Source of the DNA: Endotrypanum monterogeii
Taxonomy: Eukaryota > Euglenozoa > Kinetoplastea > Trypanosomatida > Trypanosomatidae
Assembly: GCA_000333855.2 (NCBI GenBank)
Contig: CM007320.1
Location: 53,310-96,598 of the forward strand
Length of the DNA: 43,289 bases
Direction of reading: 5' to 3'
In this document: piece by piece, positions 28,629 through 38,372 of the stretch
How positions within the stretch are numbered: the stretch's first letter is position 1
How the letters are laid out: each line of letters opens with the position of its first letter
Position numbers and translations under genes: made by a program
Notes under the pieces: model-generated
The model's database searches: none
Seen by the model: only the letters and a program-made list of their open reading frames with translations
What the model was told of the DNA's origin: nothing

Positions 28629-29258
28629 TTAGTGAACCGTCGAGATCACCTCTACTCCGTCTTTCGTCACCGCCTTCACGAAGAAGTGCGAGTTGCTGAT
28701 GATGACTCGCCGCTTCACCTCGTCGCAGCACTTCTGCATGAGTTCCAGACCCTCCTGTTGGCTCAGGTCAGGGCGCCAGAAGCGATCTAGCAGAGCAGTC
28801 ACGAAGGCGGAGCCGTAGCCATGGCAACCGAATGGTACGGCCTGCATAGTGCCGAGGTAGTCAAGATAAAATAACTGCGGTCCTGTCGCGCCTTCGTCGT
28901 CGTCGTCGTCCGCGGAGGCCGGCACATTGTAACCGGCAAAGAGACAGTTGACCTGGTAGGCGCCGTTGCGGCTGCGAATCGCACCGGCAAGTGAGTTGCG
29001 CATAAAGTTTGCCGTTGATTGACAGCTGCTGTGGCGGCCGTGCTGACGCATACGGTTGAGGCGGAGGTTGCACTTTATATACTCGGTAAAATTCACTCGA
29101 GGACCGTTTTCGCCGATGCACGCCACCACCTGATGTGTGTCGAGCTGTGTGATCTTGTCCTCCTCGTCCGTAATTTTAATGTAGTAGAAGGCATTGAGGC
29201 CAGCTGCAGCGACCAATACATAATCCTTGCAGCGGAACGCAATCGCAGTCTCCGCCAT
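28629..29258 (-). CDS. PSMB2: 20S proteasome beta4 subunit
   Basis: Product of 209 aa starting MAETAIAFRCKDYVLVAAAG. It matches the non-catalytic beta4 subunit (human PSMB2) in DYVLVA near residue 12-17, QHGRHSS-spaced ANFMRNSLAGAIRSR, VNCLFAGYN, LFYLDYLGTMQAVPF-x-CHGYGSAF, and the helix GLELMQKCCDEVKRRVI. There is no N-terminal catalytic Thr after a propeptide, as expected for beta4. Residues F24 and I29 correspond to positions where published changes in kinetoplastid beta4 confer resistance to the GNF6702 inhibitor class. Both are the sensitive-type residues here. A short Asp-rich loop (ASADDDDDEGA) is a local insertion relative to human. A clean TTCCCTCTTCCTTTCTTAG acceptor precedes the ATG. 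Confidence 0.96.
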   Translation of the reverse strand: MAETAIAFRCKDYVLVAAAGLNAFYYIKITDEEDKITQLDTHQVVACIGENGPRVNFTEYIKCNLRLNRMRQHGRHSSCQSTANFMRNSLAGAIRSRNGAYQVNCLFAGYNVPASADDDDDEGATGPQLFYLDYLGTMQAVPFGCHGYGSAFVTALLDRFWRPDLSQQEGLELMQKCCDEVKRRVIISNSHFFVKAVTKDGVEVISTVH

Positions 29259-29262
29259 TTTG

Positions 29263-29335
29263 CGTGTGTGTTTGTGTCTGTGTCTGTGTCTGTATGTGTG
29301 TGTGCCTGCGTACTAAGAAAGGAAGAGGGAAACAC
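29263..29335 (-). promoter_or_regulatory. Trans-splice acceptor and CA-rich 5' UTR of proteasome beta4
   Basis: On the coding strand a pyrimidine run ending TTTCTTAG places the AG at 29314-29313. The predicted 54-nt 5' UTR is then almost entirely CA/GACA repeats (29263-29303). Predicted by eye from the standard polypyrimidine-AG rule. Confidence 0.65.
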
Positions 29336-30341
29336 AGTCAAGCATGTACCGAGGATAAAAAAAAAACGATGACGAGAACCAGAAAGGGAAAATACTCACA
29401 CAGGTTGTCGCAGAGGCCAAACACGCGATATCTGCGGGAGATGTGGAGAGGGTATAGAAGAAAACTTTATGGCGTACCAAAGGCTTTGAAAAAAAAAAAG
29501 AGGGAAAAGCGAAAATAAACGAAGATGAGGCACGAAATGTGTGTGTGTGTGTGTGTGCGTGTGTGAACAGAGCGAGAGGAAAAAAGAGGGAAAGAAGCGT
29601 GTGTTGAGGATCAGGAGGCTATCTTCCATGCAGATGCGTCTCCTCTTCGTTGCCCTTGTTTCAGCATCAACAATGGGCTTACACGACAAAAAAAAAAGTG
29701 CTGGAAAAGCGATACACTGAAAAGTGATCACAAAGCGGTACTAATATTCGTTGTTACAATTATTGAATCCCCAGGCGTGAGAAAAACGCTCGCACGGGAA
29801 GGGGAAGGACTGCTACAAGCTGAAGGATGAATACCTCCAGTGCATGCAACTTCAAGATGTGAATGTAGGACCCGCACCCCCTACGCTCTAACGCCAGCAC
29901 AGCTGCCTGCTACCCTAAGCGGAGTTGACCTGCGAAGAGAAAAACCCTTTGCAGGAGACAAGCCCAAGATTCGCCACATACCTGAAAGTTGTCAGAAACG
30001 CGCTGTGGCACTACAGAAAGGACGTCACCAATTTCGATCGACTGTGCCTCCGCAACAAAGGGCACACAGGCAGAGCATATATATATATATATGTATGTAT
30101 GTATGTATGTATATATATACACGTGTATGTGTGTGAACAAAATCCAGCCTTGAAAACGTCGGTGATATCCTGTCGGGTGGGGGGGGGGGGGGAAGGGGGT
30201 TGGAGTGGTGTGACACCCCAGTCACTGCAGACGTTGAGTAATGCATCTACGATGCAGCAGATAAAACACTATCTCGCTGGCAAGGAGCTCGACTAGTGCA
30301 GATCATTGGGAACAGCAAATCGCCGTTCACGTTCATTGTTC
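29304..30341. other. Spacer between the decayed locus and proteasome beta4
   Basis: No supported gene. It has (GT)n at about 29539-29562, a TA and TGTA composite at 30077-30118, and a G14 run at about 30179-30192. A protein-like stretch on the plus strand at about 29945-30080 has no start context or partner and is not called. Confidence 0.45.
30077..30118. repeat. (TA)n(TGTA)n composite microsatellite
   Basis: TA dinucleotides pass into TGTA tetranucleotides and back to TA, followed by a TG-rich tail. Confidence 0.9.
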
Positions 30342-31403
30342 TCACCGCATCGTGGCATCCTCCGCACAGCCGCTCCGTAAGGCAAGACATGAAGCACCCC
30401 AAACCGCCTCCACTGCGCCTGCCCACCGCTCGCAGATGTGACAGTCCTGGCGAATGACGCCGCTGGCGCCGGAGTCGGATGACAACCGGTGCTGAGCGAA
30501 ATGGAGAGCATGGGTTGTGATAGCTGACGCCACGGCAGCATATCCTCTTATCTGCACCCCCCCGCTCTTCCTTGGCACCGATTAAAACCGAGATAGAGAA
30601 GCCGCGACGAGTTTGCCGATCCATCTAAAGATGATGTCGGCCTGTCTTCCTCCAGCAATGGATGTATTTTCCCTCACTTCCAGCGCGTGCGGCTCAACTG
30701 CCTCAGTCGTCAACCCGTATTTGCGACGCAGAAGCTCGGCACCTCCCGTCTGGAGGACTACGTGACGCTGACGACTGAAGCGGGGCTTACTCGCCCCCGG
30801 CCTCCTCCTCCACTCCTATGCCACGGGTGAACTTCATAAAAGCACCACTGTATGTCGTACAGACGACAGTCACTTGTTGCTGTATGACTGCCCTCTGCCA
30901 GGCCGAGAGCTCCTCCATTAGGGGATTCATGACGATACGTACGTTAAGGTATGGTTTTCCGTAGTCCTCGTAGGGTGAGTGGTGCGGTCACTCGGTCTGT
31001 CTGAACGCGGCGACACGCATGACTAGTCCTCCGGAATACAAGAAACAGTCTCCCTTTGTCCGATGCGTTTGATAGAGTCTGACGTGAGACACCTCAGCAA
31101 GGTGATGGCAGCACTGCCTGTGCTGTCCTGAACCCGTCCTCGCAGAGTGCCAAACGCCAGTTGTTGCGCGAAGCACCTATGCGCCATACGTGCACCAGGA
31201 AAGGGAAGGTCACGTAAATATACCAGAGCAGCGGTCGAGGACACGAACACAGCAGTACTTTCATAAAACTGAAGTGTGTGTGCATGTGCGTGTGTACCAA
31301 GATTGGGGGCAAAAACGCGCGGGGGTGCAAAAGCAAATGCGCGAGCCAAGATAGCCAATGGACGCCTGTGCAACACACGGGTGACGCATCCCCCCCCCCT
31401 CAT
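30342..31403 (-). pseudogene. Decayed protein-coding locus, family unknown
   Basis: Between RNase HII and proteasome beta4, successive minus-strand frames look protein-like but are broken. A frame from 31403 to 31023 includes RMAHRCFAQQLAFGTLRGRV. A second frame (31176 to 30787) has one TGA at 30990-30988 and then PYEDYGKPYLNVRIVMNPL and QQQVTVVCTTYSGAFMKF. A third (about 30810 to 30342) has HVVLQTGGAELLRRKYGL and RQADIIFRWIGKLVAASL, a TAA at 30584-30582, and then IRGYAAVASAITTHALHF and CHICERW. I recognise no family. Two in-frame stops and at least two frame changes point to a pseudogene. Boundaries are uncertain, and chance open frames remain possible for the distal parts. Confidence 0.45.
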
Positions 31404-31731
31404 TCACGACGGCCCACACGAAATGATAAGTAAAAGAATACTGTGCAACTCGTGTATCCTTCTTTGATTTCCTGATGAGTCCAAAGCGTGTGCAGATGTA
31501 GACATGAACAATCTATTATTGAGGGCAGCAGACGATAAACATTCACAGAGCACCTTGGACTTTGCTTGCTTATCTCCCCCGCACACAAACACATGCACAC
31601 ACTCCCCGCGGCCAGCACTCACGCCACTGGCGAGGTAATAACGGGCGTTTACAAGCACGCCACGTCCCGACGTGCTTTCACACAGTCTCTGCATATTCTT
31701 TACTTCACCGTATCATCTTTGCCTTCTCCTG
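31404..31731. other. 3' flank of RNase HII
   Basis: No gene. A C9 run at about 31391-31399 borders the decayed locus. Nothing else specific is seen. Confidence 0.45.
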
Positions 31732-33150
31732 CTAGCCCTTTTCCAGCACCGCGCGGCAGGGCCGATACGTCTTGCGGTGTATCGGACTGAGCCCGTTCTT
31801 CGCGACGTATTTCATGTGCTGCTCCACCGGATAACCTTTGTTGTCCGCGAAGCCATAGCCCGGGTACAGGGCATCAATGTAGTTCATAAGTTCGTCACGG
31901 GTGACTTTAGCGAGACACGAGGCGGCAGCGATGGATAGGCTGCGCTTATCTCCTTCGATAATAGGCTGCACGTTTCCCCCTATGCTCACGTTCGTGAAGT
32001 AGTCGTAGCTCGGGCCCGGTACTGCGTGGCCGTCGATGAGGACTAGAGGGGGCTGGATAGGCTCGAAGTCGAAGTAATCCTTGGCTCCTTTCACGAGATC
32101 TACGTGATGCGGCACCTGATAACGCTTTTCGTGGTCGTGGTTGGCAGCGGTGCAAAAGCGACTGAATAAATATTGGGCGATACTGGAGGAACGTGGCCGC
32201 GGCGCCACCTCGTACGAGAAGCGCGCGTCACTCAACATGTGCCAGATGGACTGTGCGGATCGGTGCATGGTGTTCATGGAAGCGTTGAGGATGTTGTTCC
32301 CATCTATATATGTATGATTGGCGATGCCGATGGACCAGAAGTAGACATAGTTCCCTGCGCTATTGCACCCGTGATAGGTGATGAGGTACGGAGTTTGCAT
32401 GGAAAGTAGTTTCTTGAAGGGCAACTTCGACAGCTTCACGTGCGACTCCATTTTTTTGCTGCTCAGCGGTGACGTCGCCTCATCGCCTGCACAATGATGC
32501 ACCACAAACTTCTTGCAGCTCGCGATGTCGAAGAAGTCAACGTGCCCCGTGATCATGGCAAAGACGAGATCGCGCTGCCGCTCCGAGACGGACTTGCTGT
32601 CGAAGATCTGAAACTGCTCAGGTGTCTCGTAGAGCTGATCGAACTCGTTGTTGAAGCTGGAAACGGGGATGCGCGAGACAGCGGCGCCAACGACAGGGCC
32701 CGCTAAAGGGCCTCTGCCAGCCTCGTCACAGCCAATGGTCACCGCCGTTTCTTTGATGCTGCGTCGCAACCGCACGCCGTACTTCTTGATGTGCGCCACA
32801 GCCACGTCTCGCTCTTTCTCCAGCTTTCGGCGAGTCGCCGGAGAGATGGCACTGGTGTCAGGGGCGGGCAGCGTGCGACCTGAGATATTCGTCTGAGGCA
32901 GCAAGCCGTCGCGAGACAGCTGGTACCCGACTAAGTCCAGGGTGCCATCCAGTGTAAGATCACCCGTATCCGTCTTGCGATGCCCGACCTCTACCTTTTG
33001 CAGCGCGTTCCACGTCGGCGGTGGTCTAAAGGGGGAGTAGGTGAACCGTCTCTGCCGAAGTATGCGGTTGGGCCTGAGAAGACTACTGCCGAGAACAGAC
33101 GAGTGACGACCAAGTGGCACCGGACGCCATGCACTGAGCATGAGAGACAT
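31732..33150 (-). CDS. Ribonuclease HII, probably mitochondrial
   Basis: Product of 472 aa. RNase HII cleaves the RNA strand of RNA-DNA hybrids and single ribonucleotides in DNA. The four acidic catalytic residues are visible: Asp142 and Glu143 in TIGCDEAGRGPLAGP, Asp in VLIDGHAVPG, and Asp in AKVTRDELM. FDSKSVSERQRD gives the conserved DSK motif, and YPGYGFADNKGYPVEQH the C-terminal YGFxxxKGY motif. The first 45 residues (MSLMLSAWRPVPLGRHSSVL, LLRPNRILRQRRF) lack acidic residues and are rich in Arg, Ser and Leu, like a mitochondrial presequence. A long insertion of over 100 residues lies between the DSK region and the third Asp. Leishmania carries several RNase HII paralogues, at least one of them mitochondrial; which one this is cannot be fixed from sequence alone. 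Confidence 0.92.
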   Translation of the reverse strand: MSLMLSAWRPVPLGRHSSVLGSSLLRPNRILRQRRFTYSPFRPPPTWNALQKVEVGHRKTDTGDLTLDGTLDLVGYQLSRDGLLPQTNISGRTLPAPDTSAISPATRRKLEKERDVAVAHIKKYGVRLRRSIKETAVTIGCDEAGRGPLAGPVVGAAVSRIPVSSFNNEFDQLYETPEQFQIFDSKSVSERQRDLVFAMITGHVDFFDIASCKKFVVHHCAGDEATSPLSSKKMESHVKLSKLPFKKLLSMQTPYLITYHGCNSAGNYVYFWSIGIANHTYIDGNNILNASMNTMHRSAQSIWHMLSDARFSYEVAPRPRSSSIAQYLFSRFCTAANHDHEKRYQVPHHVDLVKGAKDYFDFEPIQPPLVLIDGHAVPGPSYDYFTNVSIGGNVQPIIEGDKRSLSIAAASCLAKVTRDELMNYIDALYPGYGFADNKGYPVEQHMKYVAKNGLSPIHRKTYRPCRAVLEKG

Positions 33151-33178
33151 TTGACTTGCTAGTGAGCTGCAGGCCCAC

Positions 33179-33182
<4 letters not shown>

Positions 33183-33217
<35 letters not shown>
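33183..33217. repeat. (GT)n microsatellite just upstream of RNase HII
   Basis: About 17 GT units ending with GCGT variants, reading (AC)n on the coding strand, 33-67 nt upstream of the ATG at 33150. A CTGCAG with a possible splice AG lies between the repeat and the ATG. Confidence 0.95.
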
Positions 33218-33221
<4 letters not shown>

Positions 33222-33561
33222 CGTGGAGAGGTACGCTTATGGGTGAGTACTCGTAATTGCGTGGCTTATTTATTCAGGTAGCCGTGTCTTCACCGAGGAG
33301 GATAACAACGCCTGCAAGCTGCCTGAGACACCGCTGCACAATGACTACGTCCCTCCAATGGGCGGGAAGGCGGAGTAAGAATGGGGAGTGGATAAAAAAG
33401 CGCGCTTAGCCCGCGAGAAATACCAGCGATAATTTTAAAAAATGCTGGCACGAGAAGCGCCCAAGTCATGTACTTTCTATGAATGCGTCTGTCTATGTGA
33501 AGTGGTATCAGTGCGCTCACGTGCTCTCACAATGTGTCGCCAATCTATGTACGTGTTTGCG

Positions 33562-33622
<61 letters not shown>

Positions 33623-34515
33623 TTATATGAAAGTGTGAGGATAATAAAGAAAGCTGTTAAGTACGCCACGGGAAGGTCGAGGGGGAGGGCCTCTACACAA
33701 CCTCTCGAGGGGAACGTGTCACTGCGTAGTTGGCAGAGGGCAAATGGGAAAAACAAAAGGGCGGTGAGGCCACAGTCGAAAGCGTGATGGGCCTCTGCAC
33801 GAGAAGGCACCAAATACTGAGAGACACGAGAGACCGGCAGACAAAGGGTGCGAAAGCAGGAACAGAGGATGATGGCAAACCACGCTCACGTCGAGACACC
33901 CTCCCCTCCCTCCTCCGGCCGACCGCAATAAAATGATAGAAGTGAGAAACAAGGAGAGGGCATCCCTCAAGAAGAAGCGGTGTCGGTGTCGGGTGGAGGA
34001 GGGGGGGGGAGGGGGGAGAGAGATTTCCGAAAGTGCAGCTCATCGTGTGCTTCCCTGAAGAATACCGAAAAGAACTTCAGCCCCGGAACGAATGCATAAC
34101 CCGCACCCTCTATGAGAAAAACTTTCAGTGTCCGTGAGCACAACTTTTAAAGCGAAGATGAGACAACGGGTGGCCACACGAAAAAAAACAAAAAAAAACA
34201 CATCACTATGCGGACCCGCTTCCTTTTTTTTGTTTTTTTTCGGGAGGTTAGCTTCCGTTCTTAAGGAATGTTATAGCCAAACAAGAACAACACAGCACCT
34301 AGAGAAAGAGATCACACCCGCAAACGCAATACGCGCGCCTACACAACTACCCCAAACTGAGGTCACGAAACGGAAACAGCGTTGCCGGGTGTTTTGATAT
34401 ATCTTTAAATCTCGCCTTTGCGCGCTTTGGTATTTAAAGGTGAGGAAGACAGAGCGCGCGCAAAAGAAAAAAAAAAGCAACGCGGTCGCATTGTGCTCCA
34501 CAAAGTCTCCCTCAT
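33218..34515. other. Spacer between NOP10 and RNase HII
   Basis: No supported gene. It contains the (AT)n(GT)n array described separately, a G-rich block at 33992-34018 and interrupted A/T runs at 34181-34239. Minus-strand frames at 33693-34043 read pyrimidine-rich low-complexity sequence. Confidence 0.5.
33564..33621. repeat. (AT)n(GT)n compound microsatellite
   Basis: About 21 AT units pass directly into about 8 GT units. One of the longest pure arrays in the window. Confidence 0.96.
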
Positions 34516-34707
34516 TTATAGCGGCTGCAGACGACGCTCCGACGGCAGAACTTTGAATCGACGCTTGATAGTGACGCGGTGGCGGCTGAACTTGTCATCC
34601 GGGCTGAAGCGAGCGGGATGGGCGCTCAGCGTCGGCTTTCCCTCCGGGTCCACCTTCTTCAGCGTGTAGACACGCTTTCCGTCCACTACGTACACTTGAA
34701 GATGCAT
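34516..34707 (-). CDS. NOP10: H/ACA ribonucleoprotein subunit NOP10
   Basis: Complete product of 63 aa, matching the usual 64-aa size. NOP10 joins dyskerin/CBF5, GAR1 and NHP2 in H/ACA snoRNPs, which guide pseudouridylation of rRNA and other RNAs in the nucleolus. The strings [36 protein letters not shown] (read in two parts) are nearly those of human NOP10. The eukaryotic form lacks the archaeal zinc cysteines, as here. It shows that this spacer-rich region contains very short real genes. The ATG at 34707 is the only reasonable start. Confidence 0.96.
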   Translation of the reverse strand: MHLQVYVVDGKRVYTLKKVDPEGKPTLSAHPARFSPDDKFSRHRVTIKRRFKVLPSERRLQPL

Positions 34708-36730
34708 AATCGAGAGAGTGTGTGTGCAAAGATACGCGCGTGATACACAATTTTCTTTTTTATCTGTTGCTTGTGGGAGTAACCAGGGGCTCTATCACGT
34801 AGTCTCGGCCAAAAGTGGATGAAGAAGAGGGGGGGAAGGAGTAGATAAAAGACATGTGAGGTCACGTGAGGAGGGATTTTGATCTGCAGCGCACCACAAT
34901 TATAAACACGCACCAGAGTGGCCAAGATCTATTAACATATTGAGCGTACAAGCTGACTACTGCACTATGCATACATATATATACATATATATATATATAT
35001 AAGTAGGTTGTGGATATAATAATATATAGCTGATGGGTTCTCAGCAAATGTCTCGGAGAGAGATGGTCTTCTTGCCTACGCCACAACGCGCACGCGTGTA
35101 TTGGTCACGCAAGTCGTGCATGCCCATGTGCGCCTTCCCCCCCCCCTTACTGCGCTTCTCAGCGCGTGGTGTCGATGATCATTCGACGACGCGCGAATGG
35201 ACATGCGTTAATCTTCTCCCGAAGACAGGGAAACTTGAACAAGAAAACGAATTCCCTAATAACAAACAGCGAAAAAAAAAAAAAAGCTGAAGGTAGGGAA
35301 GAAATGCGCGCTCAACTCGTCTAACTTCGCTCTACTGCACAATGACCAGTTGAGAAAAAGCAGGAATTTAGTAATTTTTTTGAAGATTTTGATAGCTGTG
35401 CCCGCTGCTCACTCCGCACGTCTAAAAGTCTGTGGCATGGACGACTTCGCTGATCTTTTTTCTTCTTTTTGTTGATGATTGTCATCTAAAACGTGAGCGC
35501 GCAGAAAAACATGGCGAATGAAAGGTGACACTATATATATGAGTCTGTGTGTGTGTGTGTGTGTGTGTGTGCTTTGCCGTCTTTTCGTGGAGGATTTACT
35601 GCAATCATCGAGGAAAAGCAACGGCGCTGTAGAGAGGCGCTTCTGCCACCGAAAAGCACGAAACAGTAGGTACGAAATATACATGATGTAGTCAAAAATC
35701 TAGAACAGTTAATATATGTGTGCAAGTGCCTGCGTGGACGACGTAGTGTCCGCGAAAGCACCGCAAGGAAGGTACGGGTGAAATGAGAAACCGTGTACCC
35801 CCTCCTTGAAAACTTGAGCGGATGGGGAAAGAAAAACAGGTGGATATATATACACTAACTACAAATAATAAAGAAAAGAAGCGCTGATCACGTGCATGGC
35901 GATCGAAATTAACCCAAAAGAAAAACACAAGACACCGAAAAGAGAACACCCATGCACAAACACAAACACACACGACGACTAGCAGGCATATTATTAATAG
36001 AAGGACTCCATCGAACAGATGCGAGCACTTAAACGATCGGAATAAAATGCGAGGCACGTGGGATCAGCCTCATCTAGGGAAGCATTTGAGACTATGTGTG
36101 TGTGTGTGTGTACGTGCCGCAACGTCATCGAAAATACTTGTATTGGTATTGCACTATATGGATAAATTACTGATACTCACGTAAGAGAGAGAGGAACAAG
36201 AACATAAGCTGGAACGCTTGGCGGAGGGGGGGGAAGATCTTCTACCTACTTAAATGCTCTGGTGGCCGCGATATTGTACGCTCAGCATCCCTCACTGCAT
36301 GAGACTCCTGCCCCGCGTTTAAGGGGTAAGAAAAACCTGCGCGCAAAGACTCCACCACTCCCTCTTCCCAGAATACGAGACCCCTCTATCCCCCTCCCAG
36401 AAATCAAAGAAGCATCAAGTAAAAAAAAAAAACAGAGCACCATAAAGGACGAGGGTAAAAAACGGAAAAAAAAACAAGCGAGGTCGCTGGCGAGAAGCTC
36501 TCACAAAACCAGGAAAAGATCGTTTGGCGGTAGTGTCGCATATGCGCAAGACAAAAGAGATACTCAAGAAAACAGTGCATTCGAGGAGAGAAGGATGCCT
36601 GGACGTTGAGAAATTTGAAGCTTTCGTCCGCTATGACGGATTCAATAGCAGAATGGGAGAGAGGCAGTATCCCTCCTCTCTCTCCCCTCCCGTTTCCCGT
36701 TTGAAGTGAACAGTGACGAGGCTGCGCCAT
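34708..36730. other. Long spacer upstream of NOP10
   Basis: About 2 kb with no secure gene. It holds TA repeats at about 34976-35001, (GT)n at 35544-35571, a shorter (GT)n at 36094-36111, and A-runs at 35271-35285 and 36419-36432. A 28-codon frame at 35041-35127 (MGMHDLRDQYTRARCGVG...) is protein-like but unproven. Confidence 0.5.
35544..35571. repeat. (GT)n microsatellite
   Basis: About 14 GT units in the spacer upstream of NOP10. Confidence 0.92.
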
Positions 36731-38261
36731 TCAGTAGGGTTCTAGGTTGTGCTCACGTAGACTCAAGTGGGCCCGGAGCCTCGCGTCACCGCGTATGAGG
36801 CTGGTCAGGTAGCAAGTATTGTTCAGAATGGAGACGTACACGCTTTTGGGGAGGAAGCGCGGCATCCTCCCCCGGCTCCTTCCCTTCGCTCGCACAGGGG
36901 GTGCGCATGTACGTATGATCACATCAGACTCCCACAGTCCCTCCAAGCCTGCGCAACGAGCCCGGGTCCTCGAGAAGTCGTCCATGAAGCACGCTCGCGC
37001 TGCAGAACGCTGCAAATGCGCGACAACAGCAGAGCTCGTCTCAGAGCGGAGAATCGATTCAGGTAATCGGCCAGCCATGGCGAAGTTGTAGACGTCCAAC
37101 TCGTAGCGCGTCCGTACAGGCGCTGGCTTCCGGGTGGCGTCGAGCCCAAGATTGGTGCGACGCGCAGTCAAGTCAGGACGTGCCTGTATATCGATATCCA
37201 CATCAGTCATTTCACGCCCATCTTCGGTCACGGGACGAAAAGCGCGCCACTGCATGGCAAGCTCAGCCTCTCGCTGCGCAACGATACTGTCCCAGTATGC
37301 TTCCTCGAAATGTCGACGCAGATTTCGGTAGTTGAGCTCCACCACGGCATGAACACAGACACGAAAGCGCCTATACGCGCGCTGGATGCAGACCACTCGC
37401 ATCTCTAAAACATTAGCAGCGCAGCGCAGCTTCGTTTTTGCGCCCCTGTAGAAAGCGTGTGACCTCAGCATTACGCTCGGCCCGATGCTGCCGACGCCGG
37501 TGTACTTTGGTGAGCATGTACTTGGCCACAATTGTCTTCGCCCACGTGTTCCGCTTATGAAAACGATGGCGCCACCAAATAGGGAGAAAAAGAAGCCGAA
37601 GTGTATCAAGTGCCGCACAGGTACGAAGCGGTAGATGGCTGAAGCTCGGGGTCGCCGAGCACGGCGACCCAAATGCGTACCTCTCCGACGCATCAATGGC
37701 CAAAGTGTTTAAATTAAGGTGCTGCATGGAGCCCAGGCGATTTCGGGACGGCTGTGGCCCCTCGGAAGGGCATCCGTTGAGTGTCAGGTTGGACAACGTA
37801 TCGCGAGAGCCCTCCTTGAGCAAATTAAAATTCTCGTCGCTGACGACGCGGACACTCTCGTGCACTGACTCATCACGGGAAGCCGCAAGCGGCTTTGGGA
37901 CGTTTGCAGGAGATCGTTTTGAGGAGCGTACCTGTTTCGAGGAACCACTCGCTGTCTTGCCCGGCCGGCGCTGGCGACTGTAGCAGCCGCTCGCCAAGAT
38001 GAGGTCAGTGGCGCGCAGGCTGCTGGGCCACAGGGCAGAAGCGGATGCGGTGAAGACGCACTGCGACATGCGTCGCGCTGCGATGAGCGAAGGCGGTAGT
38101 ACTTGACCATCCGACAGTACTATATTTCGACAACTTCGACGGCGCGCCGCTGTCCCTGTAGCGTGGGAATTGGGAGGATTTGGCACGATCGGCAGAGGTG
38201 AAAGAGTTGCCGCCGTCACCGGGCGCGGCTTCGACAGTTGTGCGAGAGTAGCCGAGGGCAT
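36731..38261 (-). pseudogene. IQ-motif hypothetical protein, split by one frameshift
   Basis: Two overlapping minus-strand frames make one protein of about 509 aa. The first starts at the ATG at 38261 (MPSATLAQLSKPRPV) and is protein-like to about 37440 (RHRFHKRNTWAKTIVAKYML, RFLQGRKN). It then stops at 37413. The second continues from there with KLRCAANVLEMRVVCIQRAY to the stop at 36731. The shift corresponds to one extra base, most simply in the A5 run at about 37435-37439. The stretch VVCIQRAYRRFRVCV (about 37400-37355) is an IQ motif, a calmodulin-binding sequence. Basic, Arg/Lys-rich helices flank it on both sides. The N-terminal third is Ser-rich and probably disordered. I do not recognise the family. 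It may be a true pseudogene or a homopolymer error. Confidence 0.7.
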
Positions 38262-38320
38262 ATGAGACAGCTGAGTAGAAGTAATGGAAAAGATAGGGAA
38301 AATAGAGGTTCATACATAAG

Positions 38321-38331
38321 CACACACACAC

Positions 38332-38364
<33 letters not shown>

Positions 38365-38372
38365 TATATAGA
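38321..38372. repeat. (CA)n and (TA)n composite upstream of the IQ-motif gene
   Basis: CA dinucleotides followed by interrupted TA/CATA units, within 60-110 nt of the ATG at 38261. Confidence 0.88.

Noticed and set aside
29925..30100. Protein-like plus-strand stretch (RFATYLKVVRNALWHYRKDV)
   Set aside because: Opposite to the transcription direction, no start or splice context, and runs into a TA microsatellite; could be a remnant but too short to call.
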